Below, piece after piece: positions 38,010 to 47,330 of a stretch of 64,000 nt of DNA. This stretch comes from Alistipes senegalensis (GTDB taxonomy: Bacteria; Pseudomonadota; Gammaproteobacteria; Burkholderiales; Burkholderiaceae_D). The DNA lies in contig JAMPER010000001.1 of the NCBI GenBank assembly GCA_023664945.1, forward strand, positions 901,795 to 965,794, read 5' to 3'. Numbering within the stretch: the first letter of the stretch is position 1; each line of letters begins with the position of its first letter. The notes below the pieces were generated by a model that saw only the letters and a list, made by a program, of their open reading frames with translations, was not told the DNA's origin and searched no databases. The translations under genes and the position numbers were made by a program.

Positions 38010-40760
38010 ATGCATTCCATCCATTTAAGGCAGGAAGCAGAACAAAAACATAACAAGCCACACATCCCTTTTACTCCAGGGTTGGCCTGGGAATGGTTTA
38101 GCCAATTGATTCTGGCCTATGCCGGTGTACTTTTCTTTCTGGCAGGTGTTATCTGTTTTTTTGCCTACAACTGGCATAGTTTATTGCCTTTTGTAAAATT
38201 CAGCCTTATTGCGGCAGCCCTGCTTATTTCAGCTGTTTTTTCCCTGTTCCGGGATTCCCGTCCGGCAAGCGGCAAACTGTGGCTGCTGGCCTGCTGCATC
38301 CTTGGCGGCATATTGATGGCAGTATACGGGCAGGTTTACCAAACAGGTGCCAACGCATGGATACTTTTCCGTTCCTGGGCCATTTTCCTCATCCCTCTTG
38401 TTCTGATAAGCCGCCAAACAGCATTATGGTTCATGCTTTGGCTCGTTTCATCGTTATCAGGCATACTGTATCTGGGAGAATACGCTGCTGCCTTCCATAA
38501 CAACGCGCTGACAAACAACCTGATTTTTTACCAGTGTCTGGCCCAAACTGCTTTTTTTGTACTGTGGGAAACAGCATCGCACTTCTTTTCCGGCCAGCGC
38601 TGTGCCTTCTTGAAACCACGATGGATGCCGCGCATCCTGGGCTTTTCCTTGCTTTCCTTCCTGACTTTCTACCTTGCCCTGCATATCCAGACAATAAGGC
38701 AACCGCCTTTCATTTATTTTGCCCTTCTTTACCTGGCCTTAATCACAGGAATACTCTTCTATTACCGGCAACAGCGTACGGACCTTTTCATGACTGCTGC
38801 CACATTTTTCAGCCTCATCGTACTGGCACTTGTCTGGATTACCTATGCACTGGCAGATGAAATCATCCTTTTCTTTTGCCTCACAGCTTGCCTGATTGCC
38901 GGTTCCGCCCTCTCAGGGAAATACCTGGTCGTTCACCACAGACAATGGCACACTTTGAAGCATCCCTGCGAAAAAACGGAAAAAGTACCATCAACAAAAC
39001 CTGAACAACCTGAAAAACCGGAATTCTTCACAATCTTTTCCCTGCATGAACTGCGTTTTACTTTGAAAAACAGACTGATCAATTCCTTCCCTGCAAAAAA
39101 TATCCCCGATAAAAACAGAGATAGAAAAAACAACTTGCCATGGCAGGCCCGCCTGCTAATAGGCTCCTGTGCCTGGATCGCCGTACCCTGCCTGACAGGG
39201 TTTACCATCTTACTGTTTCCCAACATTGAAAAACAGGAATATCTCCTCATCTTTCTGCTATTACTTGGCGCTGGAATAGCGCTGACTTACTGTTCCGGCA
39301 TTTTTCTGAACCAGACCGCACTATGCCTTTGCCTGACAGGCGCCTGCACAGCTTCCCTTCTGGCCGGCATGGAAACAGGAAATAAAGAATGGGCCATCCT
39401 GCCGGCTGTTGTCATCCTGGCTGCCAGTGCTTTTCCCGCCAAAAACCATACTTATCGCTTTCTGGCGGCAACCCTGGCCATAGCTCTCTTCCTTTTACAG
39501 GTCAACATCTTTTTCAATACAGTCGGCCGCTACGTCCCCTGCACTGAAACCATACCGAGCCATCTGGCTTGTTGGGCAATAACGGCAATATGCCCCCTGT
39601 TTTATGTTGCCTGCGGCATCAAACTTGCCTCCTTCTGGCGTCATACTGTCATCAGTAAAAAATGGAAATGGCGGCAACAGCCGCTCATTGCAGCACTTTT
39701 TGCAGCCCCGTTGCTTATTGGTCTGCTATTCATGCTGTTTTCAACTTTTACACCGGCCGCTTTCTCCAAGGGAATCGGCCTTTCAGGCACATCCATTCAC
39801 CTGGCAGGCATAGGAGCAATTGCCGGACTGGGATATCTGATTTTGCAGGTTCCCCAAATACCCAAAAAGAACCTGCCGGTACAATTTGCCATCATTCTGC
39901 CTTGCCTTCTTCTGGCAGTTATCTCATGGTACCTGCCCTGGCTCGGCATCGGGCTGCTGCTTCTTGCACTGGCCTACCAGGCCGAATCGCCTGCCCTTTC
40001 CATCGTAGCCCTCCTTTTTATGGCTGGCTGCACCGTACTGGAATACTATACCCTTTCCACAACGCTTTTACTGAAATCCTTTTCACTGTGCGGTATCGGC
40101 CTGCTCCTGCTCGCCGGGGCAACAGGCCTGCATTGGTACAAAACCCTAATCCATAAAGAACAACCCTTGTCAACTGCCAGGCTGCCAAAAAACTCACCGA
40201 AAAACCACATTGCCTCCCAAAATATCACCTTGCCGCCACTAAGCCGCTTTTCCCAGGCACTGCCTATCCTGTGGATAGGGATATTTCTTGCTTTTTTCTC
40301 TTTTTCAGTCCATCAGAAAGAAACACTGCTGGCAAATGGGCAACATGTGATCTTAGCCATGCGCCCGCTTGATCCCCGCTCCCTGATGCAGGGAGATTAC
40401 ATGACGCTGTCTTTTGACATAGAAAATGCTATTAACCGGAAACGATATGCCCAACCAGAGGAAAACCCCTCCCTACATCATACAGAAGGAACCGTCATCG
40501 CCGCGCCAGACAAAAACGGCGTCTTCCATTTTGTCCGGTTCGATAACGGCAATCCTTTGCAAAAACAGGAAATCAGGCTGATTTACCGCCTGAAAAAAAA
40601 GGGAGCGCAAATTGGCCCTGGTTCTTTCTTCTTTCAGGAAGGCCAGGGAAAAGTATTTGAAAACGCCCGGTTTGCCGAATTAAGAGTAAATGAAGCAGGA
40701 GAAACTCTCCTTGCCTGTCTGCTGGATGAAAACCGGAACTGCATCCATCCTGAATCCTGA
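38010..40760 (+). CDS. large membrane protein, DUF2157 and GDYXXLXY domains
   Basis: A 916-residue polytopic membrane protein combining an N-terminal DUF2157-like domain (from GLAWEWFSQLILAYAGVLFFLAGVICFFAYNW), a middle part like DUF4401 with about ten membrane segments, and a C-terminal extracytoplasmic GDYXXLXY domain with the signature LMQGDYMTLSF. In many bacteria these are two or three separate adjacent genes, so this is a natural fusion. Function is unknown for all the families. A strong promoter with a 19-bp palindrome controls it. It is convergent with the metal exporter, 15 bp apart. Confidence 0.85.
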   Translation: MHSIHLRQEAEQKHNKPHIPFTPGLAWEWFSQLILAYAGVLFFLAGVICFFAYNWHSLLPFVKFSLIAAALLISAVFSLFRDSRPASGKLWLLACCILGGILMAVYGQVYQTGANAWILFRSWAIFLIPLVLISRQTALWFMLWLVSSLSGILYLGEYAAAFHNNALTNNLIFYQCLAQTAFFVLWETASHFFSGQRCAFLKPRWMPRILGFSLLSFLTFYLALHIQTIRQPPFIYFALLYLALITGILFYYRQQRTDLFMTAATFFSLIVLALVWITYALADEIILFFCLTACLIAGSALSGKYLVVHHRQWHTLKHPCEKTEKVPSTKPEQPEKPEFFTIFSLHELRFTLKNRLINSFPAKNIPDKNRDRKNNLPWQARLLIGSCAWIAVPCLTGFTILLFPNIEKQEYLLIFLLLLGAGIALTYCSGIFLNQTALCLCLTGACTASLLAGMETGNKEWAILPAVVILAASAFPAKNHTYRFLAATLAIALFLLQVNIFFNTVGRYVPCTETIPSHLACWAITAICPLFYVACGIKLASFWRHTVISKKWKWRQQPLIAALFAAPLLIGLLFMLFSTFTPAAFSKGIGLSGTSIHLAGIGAIAGLGYLILQVPQIPKKNLPVQFAIILPCLLLAVISWYLPWLGIGLLLLALAYQAESPALSIVALLFMAGCTVLEYYTLSTTLLLKSFSLCGIGLLLLAGATGLHWYKTLIHKEQPLSTARLPKNSPKNHIASQNITLPPLSRFSQALPILWIGIFLAFFSFSVHQKETLLANGQHVILAMRPLDPRSLMQGDYMTLSFDIENAINRKRYAQPEENPSLHHTEGTVIAAPDKNGVFHFVRFDNGNPLQKQEIRLIYRLKKKGAQIGPGSFFFQEGQGKVFENARFAELRVNEAGETLLACLLDENRNCIHPES

Positions 40761-40775
40761 CTGCCGCGGCCGGCT

Positions 40776-43052
40776 TTATAAAGGTAAAAACCGGCTTTTC
40801 CAACGCAAAAGCCGCAGGCCATTTGCAACAACCAGAAGCGTTGCGCCCACATCCGCAAAAACAGCCATCCACATGCCGGCATATCCGGTTAGCGCCATCA
40901 CAAAAAAGGCCAGCTTGATACCCAGCGCAAATCCGATATTCTGTTTGAGCAGACCAAAAGTTTGCCGTGAAAGGCAAACCAGGTCAGCAACCCGCCTGAG
41001 ATCATCGTTCATGATAATCACATCGGCAGTTTCCATGGCAATATCCGTCCCTGCTCCGCCCATGGCAATCCCCATATCGGCGGCAGCCAGCGCAGGCGCA
41101 TCATTGATGCCATCTCCTACCATGGCAACCTGCCCATATCCCTTTTTCAGTGCTGCCACTTCCTCAAGCTTGTCCCCTGGAAGCAATTCTCCCCTGAAAT
41201 GGCTTATACCCGCCTCTACAGCAATGGATTGAGCCGTCTGGATATTATCCCCCGTCAGCATAACCGGCGTTATCCCCTGCAAAACCAGCTCTTCCACAGC
41301 AGTCCGGCTACTGGCCCGAATAACATCTGCCACAGCAAAAAGCGCCAGAATACCGGCATCCGATGCCATCACCGTAACCGTATGACCTTCCGCCTCATGC
41401 TGGCCAAGAAAAGCATCTGCCTGAGGCATACCGGAAACCATTTCCCGAATCCATCGGATATTGCCCAACCGCAACCTGACTCCTTCCACCTCGGCCTCAA
41501 TTCCTTTGCCCGGCAATTCTCTGTATTGCCTGACCTCGCCTGGTAACTTCACCCCTGAAGTTTCCTCAAAAACAGCCTGGGAAACAGGATGCCTGGAAGA
41601 AGCTGACAAAGCAGCCGCCCAATGCAGGATGCGCTGCTGATCCGCTCCTTTTCCAGTTACTTCCACAGCAACGACTCGGGGCTTTCCCTGTGTAATGGTT
41701 CCGGTTTTGTCAAATGCCACTGCCTTAAGCTTGCGCGCTTCTTCCAGATAAATGCCCCCCTTGATCAAAATCCCGTTTCTGGCCGCTGCGGCCAAACCGC
41801 TGACAACTGTTAAGGGCGTAGCAATAACCAGCGCACAAGGGCAGGCAATAACCAAAATCACAAGCGCCCGGTATATGGCATCAATCCATGTCCAGCCGCC
41901 CAGCAATGGCATGAGAAATGCAACGGCAACTGCCACAGCAAAAACCGACGGCGTATAAACAGCCGCGAAACGGTCAACAAACCGCTGGATAGGCGCGCGA
42001 ACTTCCTGAGCGCCTTCAACCATGGCAATAATACGGGCCAGCATCGTATCCTGTGCCAACGCCGTCACTTCCAGCTCCAACACACCGGATTCATTGATAC
42101 TGCCGGCATATACAGTATCACCCGGACGGCAGTTTACAGGGATACTCTCGCCGGTAATCGCCATCTGGTTGATGGTACTGAAACCGGAAACCACCTTGCC
42201 ATCCAACGGGATACGTTCTCCCGGCCGAATACGGATAATTTCTCCCGGAATAATGTCACGCACGCTTTTTTCTTCCCAGCTGCCGTCAGAAAGCCGCTTT
42301 TCTGCTGTTGCCGGCGTCAAATTCAAAAGCCGGCTGACTGCATGGCGCGCCCGATCAACAGAATGCGCCTCAATCAGTTCGGCAATGGCATATAACACCA
42401 TCACCATCGCGGCTTCCGCCCATTGCCCGATAAGGCAGGAACCGGTCACGGCAACCGCCATCAGGGCATTGATGTTAAGACGGCCATGCAGCAATGCCCG
42501 CACACCGTTGACATACACTTGTACGCCAGCAAGCCAGATAGCCAAAACAGCCATGCCCAGCGTCAAAAGAGAAAAGAGAAAATTGTCCGGTGCGATAACA
42601 TGAATAATTTCAACCCCCAATGCCACCGCCAGCGCTATCCCCAGTCTCCGGTAATTGCCCAAAGGCGCAGGCTCATGCGCCTTTTCATCCTCTGCCGGAC
42701 GGATACTGCTGGGGGAATAGCCTGCCCTTCCTATAGCAGCATACGCCTTTTCCTTTGCTTCTTTTGTGGCATCAATCGTCAGCAAACGGGCAGCCAGCTG
42801 AAAAGAAAGTGAACGAATGCCGGAGATATCTTTCAGCGCATTGCGAATTTCCTTTTCCTCTACCGGACAATCCATATTGGGAATTTCCCAAACCTCGGCC
42901 TGGCTGGAAAACGTCATGGGTAAAGCAGAAACAACCGGTTCCTTTGCCACATCACAACAACCTTGCCCGCAAACTGGCAGATGTTCCTGGAGGTCATCGT
43001 GATGATGATGGTGGTGGTTATGATCACATGGCTCATGCTGTTCGCACTTCAT
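40776..43052 (-). CDS. zntA: P1B-type Zn/Cd/Pb-exporting ATPase
   Basis: Heavy-metal exporter, 758 residues. The N-terminus is His-rich (a run of six His within the first 20 residues) with Cys pairs, and a single HMA-type motif reads NMDCPVEE. Membrane segment 6 has the CPC motif (IACPCALVIATP), followed by DKTGTITQGKP (phosphorylated Asp), HP locus (SSRHPVSQAVF), MVGDGINDAPALAAADMGIAMG. Eight membrane segments are expected. The ATG at 43052 has AGGA before it; a TTG at 43070 is also in frame. Divergent from a MerR-family regulator, with the MerR-type operator in between. Confidence 0.93.
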   Translation of the reverse strand: MKCEQHEPCDHNHHHHHHDDLQEHLPVCGQGCCDVAKEPVVSALPMTFSSQAEVWEIPNMDCPVEEKEIRNALKDISGIRSLSFQLAARLLTIDATKEAKEKAYAAIGRAGYSPSSIRPAEDEKAHEPAPLGNYRRLGIALAVALGVEIIHVIAPDNFLFSLLTLGMAVLAIWLAGVQVYVNGVRALLHGRLNINALMAVAVTGSCLIGQWAEAAMVMVLYAIAELIEAHSVDRARHAVSRLLNLTPATAEKRLSDGSWEEKSVRDIIPGEIIRIRPGERIPLDGKVVSGFSTINQMAITGESIPVNCRPGDTVYAGSINESGVLELEVTALAQDTMLARIIAMVEGAQEVRAPIQRFVDRFAAVYTPSVFAVAVAVAFLMPLLGGWTWIDAIYRALVILVIACPCALVIATPLTVVSGLAAAARNGILIKGGIYLEEARKLKAVAFDKTGTITQGKPRVVAVEVTGKGADQQRILHWAAALSASSRHPVSQAVFEETSGVKLPGEVRQYRELPGKGIEAEVEGVRLRLGNIRWIREMVSGMPQADAFLGQHEAEGHTVTVMASDAGILALFAVADVIRASSRTAVEELVLQGITPVMLTGDNIQTAQSIAVEAGISHFRGELLPGDKLEEVAALKKGYGQVAMVGDGINDAPALAAADMGIAMGGAGTDIAMETADVIIMNDDLRRVADLVCLSRQTFGLLKQNIGFALGIKLAFFVMALTGYAGMWMAVFADVGATLLVVANGLRLLRWKSRFLPL

Positions 43053-43084
43053 ATTCCTGATTCCTTTCAAACTCTTTCAGGAAT

Positions 43085-43115
43085 ATTAGAAACCCTGTAG
43101 CCGCTATAGAGTCAA
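43085..43115 (-). promoter_or_regulatory. MerR-type promoter and operator of the metal exporter
   Basis: On the minus strand TTGACT (43115-43110) and TCTAAT (43090-43085) are 19 bp apart, longer than the usual 17 and as expected for MerR-controlled promoters. The dyad ACTCTATAGCGGCTACAGGGT (43112-43092) fills the spacer and matches known CadR/ZntR/PbrR operators. Confidence 0.85.
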
Positions 43116-43163
43116 GGAGGGTACAATAAACAAACAAAAGTTGAAATAAAAGGGATAACAGCC

Positions 43164-43673
43164 ATGAAAATCGGCGAACTGGCACAGGCAACCGGCACAC
43201 AGGTAGAAACAATACGCTATTACGAGCGGGAAGGCCTCCTGCCTGAAAGCCGCCGCACAAACAGCAATTACCGGATATACAGCAAACAGCACATGGAACG
43301 TCTGCTCTTTATCCGGCGTTGCCGGACACTGGACATGACGCTCAACGAAATCCGGGCACTTTTGCGTTTTAATGATGCAGAAGAAGACAATTGCCATGAA
43401 GTCAACGCCCTTTTGGATGAACATATTAGTCATGTGGCTGGCCGTATCCGGGAACTGAGAAAACTTGAAAAACAGCTTCGGGACTTGCGCAAATATTGCC
43501 GTTGCAGGGAAATGATCCGGCAATCCGGCCAGGCTCACGATGGCAATATGCCCTGCCTGTGCAAGGCTGGCGCTCCCCATTGCGGCATCCTGACCGAACT
43601 CTTCCGGATTCCGACCGATGAAATTCCGAAACAGGAAGCACACAACCATGTACCCGGTTCTCACATCCGGTAA
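43164..43673 (+). CDS. MerR-family metal-responsive regulator (CadR/PbrR-like)
   Basis: Transcription factor of 169 residues. N-terminal winged helix: MKIGELAQATGTQVETIRYYEREGLLP. A long coiled-coil dimerisation helix follows, with Cys79 in DNCHEVN; the metal loop has CRCREM near 113 and further Cys/His at the C-terminus (CLCKAGAPHCG, EAHNH). This arrangement fits the CadR/PbrR branch that senses Cd, Pb or Zn. It binds the operator shared with zntA. Confidence 0.9.
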   Translation: MKIGELAQATGTQVETIRYYEREGLLPESRRTNSNYRIYSKQHMERLLFIRRCRTLDMTLNEIRALLRFNDAEEDNCHEVNALLDEHISHVAGRIRELRKLEKQLRDLRKYCRCREMIRQSGQAHDGNMPCLCKAGAPHCGILTELFRIPTDEIPKQEAHNHVPGSHIR

Positions 43674-43793
43674 AACCCTTTCCGGCAAAAATAAAATCGC
43701 CTGTTGCGCAAGAACAGGCCGGCATCTTTTGTCCCGAACTGTTTTTGCGCGATAATCGCAAAACATTCCAGTTTGTTACATGTGCCGCTCTTC

Positions 43794-44627
43794 ATGTCTC
43801 CCGACGAGTATTGCCAGAAAAAAGCAGCGGAAAGCGCTTCCAGCTTTTACAACAGTTTCCGCTTCCTTGCACCGCAACGCCGACGCGCTATCACAGCCCT
43901 GTATGCCTATTGCCGCGAAGTAGACGATGCCGTAGATGAATGCCCGGATCCGGGACTGGCCCGTGAAAAACTGGCAGTATGGCGGAAAGAAATTCATGCC
44001 ATGCTGAAAGGAAATCCTTCCCACCCTGTTGCCCGCGCATTGTATCCTCACCTGGCATCTTATAACTTGCAAGGAGAATATTTCCACGCATTGATAGACG
44101 GTATGCAGATGGATCTAAACCAGATATGTTATCCTGATTTTAATGCGCTTTCATCCTATTGCTGGCATGTTGCCGGTACCGTAGGCATCCTGGCAGCCCG
44201 CATTTTCGGTGCAACGCAACCCCAAACCATACAGTATGCAGAAAAACTGGGGCTGGCTTTCCAATTGACCAATATTATCCGTGATGTGGGAGAAGACATC
44301 CGGCGAGGCAGAATCTACCTGCCGGAGAATGAAATGACCCGTTTTGGCCTTTCCCGTAATGATCTGATAAACCTGCGCCATACGGATAATTTTTCCGCCT
44401 GCATGGCTTCCATGGCAAAACATGCCCATGCGGCCTATCACGAAGCCTTTTCCCTGCTTCCCGAAGCAGACCGGAAAAACCAGAAACCAGGCCTGATCAT
44501 GGCAGAAATCTATAGGACATTGTTAATCAAAATCGAGACTAACGGTTTTAAGGTATTACACTGCCGCATCTCGCTTTCTCCGTTTCACAAGCTCTGGCTG
44601 GCCTGGAAAGCCTATGTCCGGTACTGA
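43794..44627 (+). CDS. hpnD: presqualene diphosphate synthase (hopanoid pathway)
   Basis: Squalene/phytoene synthase family enzyme, 277 residues. It condenses two farnesyl diphosphates into presqualene diphosphate. The two Asp-rich motifs are REVDDAVDE near residue 45 and RDVGEDIRRGRIYLPE near 160, with the QMDLNQ segment between. The ATG at 43794 has no obvious Shine-Dalgarno. It overlaps hpnE by 14 bp. HpnC, the second partner of the three-enzyme route, is not in the window. Confidence 0.88.
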   Translation: MSPDEYCQKKAAESASSFYNSFRFLAPQRRRAITALYAYCREVDDAVDECPDPGLAREKLAVWRKEIHAMLKGNPSHPVARALYPHLASYNLQGEYFHALIDGMQMDLNQICYPDFNALSSYCWHVAGTVGILAARIFGATQPQTIQYAEKLGLAFQLTNIIRDVGEDIRRGRIYLPENEMTRFGLSRNDLINLRHTDNFSACMASMAKHAHAAYHEAFSLLPEADRKNQKPGLIMAEIYRTLLIKIETNGFKVLHCRISLSPFHKLWLAWKAYVRY

Positions 44628-45975
44628 GAAAAAAACAGTTGCCATTATTGGTGCCGGCTGGGCAGGCTGCGCCGCGGCCGTAGAACTGGCTGATGCCGGC
44701 ATGGCCGTTTCCCTGTTTGACGCCTCTCATGTTCCCGGCGGCCGGGCACGACGCATCACCATAGACGGCAAAAGCCTGGACAATGGCCAGCATATTCTGC
44801 TCGGTGCCTACAAGACATCTTTCTCCATAATGAAAAAAGTGGGGGTCAACACACATACCGCTTTCCTCCGCCTGCCCTTGCAGATACGCTATCCCCCACA
44901 GACAAAAAACCTGTCGTTTGTTACCGCTGGCCTGCCTGCTCCGCTGCATCTGATTTGGGCGCTCTTCCGTGCAAAAGGGCTAAAAACAGCAGACAGGATA
45001 GCCCTGGCCCGTTTTATGTCCACCGCCCGCTGGATAGGTTGGAAACTGAATGAAGATTGCCCGGTTACCACTCTCCTGAAGCGCCTTGGGCAAACAGCAC
45101 GACTCTATTCCCTGCTGTGGCGGCCTCTCTGTGTCGCGGCATTAAATACACCGCCTGAACAAGCCTCCGCACAAATCTTTCTGAACATTCTGCATGACAG
45201 CATTGGCAAAGGCCGGAAAGCCTCAGACATGCTGATACCCAAACAGGACCTTTCCTCCCTTTTTCCGGAAAAAGCCGTAGCCTTTATCCGCCAACGCGGC
45301 GGTGTCTTTATTGGAGGAAACACCATCCGTTCCCTCAACAAAACAGAGTGCGGCTGGCGGGTAGCCGGCCAACCTTTTGATGCGGTTGTTATCGCCACGC
45401 CTGCTCCGGCAGCTGCGGCCCTGATCAAACGGCAGAAAGAAACCACCCTTTTCGATTCCCTTGACTTTGAACCTATCCACACCTGCTATTTTGGCTATTC
45501 TCCGGCTGTTCGCCTTCCTTTTCCCTTCTACGCCCTGAAAGAGGATGCAACACTGGAACACCGGGGGCAATTTGTTTTCGACCGGAGCTGGCTCAATCCC
45601 GGGTGGGCAGGCATACTGGCTGTCGTTATCAGTACCTCTTCTTCACTTGAAGGCATCATACGCAAAGATCTTGAAACAACTACAGCCCGTCAGTTGGCTG
45701 CCGCTTTTAATCAGCCGCTTTTGGCTTCTCCGCAATGGAGCCGAACCATTTCGGAACGGCAAGCCACCTTTGCCTGCCGCCCGGCACTGATTCGCCCCAA
45801 TACATCAAGCGGCATACCTAGTTTGGTTTTTGCCGGTGATTACCTCTATTCAGGCTATCCAGGTACACTGGAATCTGCCGTAAGAAGCGGCATCCAGGCT
45901 GCATCCTGCCTTTTAGGCAAACCCGGCATAGTACTTCCCTATTCTGCCCAGTCTTCCTGTCAGGCCAGCTCATGA
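44614..45975 (+). CDS. hpnE: hydroxysqualene dehydroxylase
   Basis: FAD-dependent amine-oxidase-family enzyme, 453 residues. It reduces hydroxysqualene to squalene in the HpnCDE route. The dinucleotide fold is VAIIGAGWAGCAAAVELADAG, with GGRARRITIDGKSLDNGQHILLGAY shortly after and a C-terminal FAGDYLYSGYPGTLESAVRSG that binds the FAD. It overlaps hpnD, and its 3' end overlaps radA on the other strand by 16 bp. It supplies squalene for hopanoids or sterol-like lipids. Confidence 0.9.
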   Translation: MSGTEKKTVAIIGAGWAGCAAAVELADAGMAVSLFDASHVPGGRARRITIDGKSLDNGQHILLGAYKTSFSIMKKVGVNTHTAFLRLPLQIRYPPQTKNLSFVTAGLPAPLHLIWALFRAKGLKTADRIALARFMSTARWIGWKLNEDCPVTTLLKRLGQTARLYSLLWRPLCVAALNTPPEQASAQIFLNILHDSIGKGRKASDMLIPKQDLSSLFPEKAVAFIRQRGGVFIGGNTIRSLNKTECGWRVAGQPFDAVVIATPAPAAAALIKRQKETTLFDSLDFEPIHTCYFGYSPAVRLPFPFYALKEDATLEHRGQFVFDRSWLNPGWAGILAVVISTSSSLEGIIRKDLETTTARQLAAAFNQPLLASPQWSRTISERQATFACRPALIRPNTSSGIPSLVFAGDYLYSGYPGTLESAVRSGIQAASCLLGKPGIVLPYSAQSSCQASS

Positions 45976-47330
45976 AGACGCTCCAGCGCCTCATCTATCC
46001 TTTCCACAGCAACAATGTCCATTCCCTCCATTTTCTGCCTGGGCATATTGGCTTTGGGAATAATAGCAATCGAAAACCCCAGCTTGACTGCTTCACGCAA
46101 ACGCTCCTGCCCTCTCGGAGCCGGACGAATTTCACCGGCCAGTCCTACCTCGCCAAAAACCACCAGCCCGCGCGGCAAGGGACGATTGCGCAGGGAAGAA
46201 TAAATAGCCATCAAAACAGCCAGATCAGCTGCCGGCTCTGAAATCCTGACGCCGCCAACCGCATTGATAAAAACATCCTGATCATAAGCCGCAATGCCTG
46301 CATGGCGATGCAGCACCGCCAGAAGCATCGCCAGCCTGTTATGCTCCAGTCCCACAGAAAGGCGCCGTGCATTGGGAAGCGGAGAAGCATCCACCAGCGC
46401 CTGTATTTCAACCAGAAGAGGACGCATTCCTTCCTGCGTTACCATAACGCAGGCGCCAGGTACCTGCTTTTCATGGTGTGAAAGAAAAAGCGCCGAAGGA
46501 TTGGAAACCCCTTTCAACCCGGTTTCTGTCATGGCAAAAACGCCCATCTCGTTTACCGCGCCAAAACGGTTCTTGAACGCACGAACCAGGCGAAAGCTGG
46601 AATGTGCATCCCCCTCAAAATAAAGCACCGTATCAACAATATGCTCCAGCACGCGAGGTCCCGCCAGCGCGCCTTCCTTGGTCACATGCCCGACAAGAAT
46701 AATACCGATGCCGGTTTGTTTGGCCATGCGCGTCAGCTGCGCGGCTGTCTCCCGTACCTGCGCCACAGAACCAGGCGCAGAAGACAGCGCTTCGGAATAC
46801 AGCGTTTGAATAGAGTCAATAACAGCAATATCCGGCTTCTGTTCGGCAAGCGTGGCAAGAATCTTTTCCAGCTGGATCTCTGCCTGAAGTTGCAAGTCCC
46901 GAGTGGGAAGAGAAAGCCGCCGGGCGCGAATTGCAATCTGCGCGCCAGATTCCTCGCCGCTCACATAAAGCACCCGGTGCAGTTTTGCCAGATTGGCTAA
47001 TGCCTGCAAAAGCAGCGTGGATTTGCCAATTCCCGGATCGCCGCCAATCAAAACCACTCCGCCCGGCACCAGGCCACCGCCGAGCACACGGTCAAATTCG
47101 CTGATACCGGTCACAATACGGGGTACATCAACGGCCTCAATTTCAGCCAGATTCTGCACTGGAGCAGCTTCAGCCAGTCCCCTGTATTGCCCGGAAAAAC
47201 GGCTGGCACTTTTTTCGGCAACCGTTTCAACCAGGGTATTCCACTGTCCGCAAGAAGGACACTTCCCCGCCCATTTACTGCTGACGCCGCCACACTCCGT
47301 ACAGGTAAAAACCGTCCTGGCTTTTGCCAT
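45960..47330 (-). CDS. radA: DNA repair protein RadA
   Basis: Hexameric RecA-like ATPase that drives branch migration during recombination, 456 residues. The N-terminal zinc finger is CTECGGVSSKWAGKCPSCG; Walker A GGDPGIGKSTLL is near residue 90; the RadA-specific KNRFG (FKNRFGAVNEMG) follows; and the C-terminal Lon-like domain has GEVGLAGEIRP. The ATG at 47330 overlaps the alr stop as TGATG. A frame extension upstream is not used. Confidence 0.96.
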   Translation of the reverse strand: MAKARTVFTCTECGGVSSKWAGKCPSCGQWNTLVETVAEKSASRFSGQYRGLAEAAPVQNLAEIEAVDVPRIVTGISEFDRVLGGGLVPGGVVLIGGDPGIGKSTLLLQALANLAKLHRVLYVSGEESGAQIAIRARRLSLPTRDLQLQAEIQLEKILATLAEQKPDIAVIDSIQTLYSEALSSAPGSVAQVRETAAQLTRMAKQTGIGIILVGHVTKEGALAGPRVLEHIVDTVLYFEGDAHSSFRLVRAFKNRFGAVNEMGVFAMTETGLKGVSNPSALFLSHHEKQVPGACVMVTQEGMRPLLVEIQALVDASPLPNARRLSVGLEHNRLAMLLAVLHRHAGIAAYDQDVFINAVGGVRISEPAADLAVLMAIYSSLRNRPLPRGLVVFGEVGLAGEIRPAPRGQERLREAVKLGFSIAIIPKANMPRQKMEGMDIVAVERIDEALERLHELA

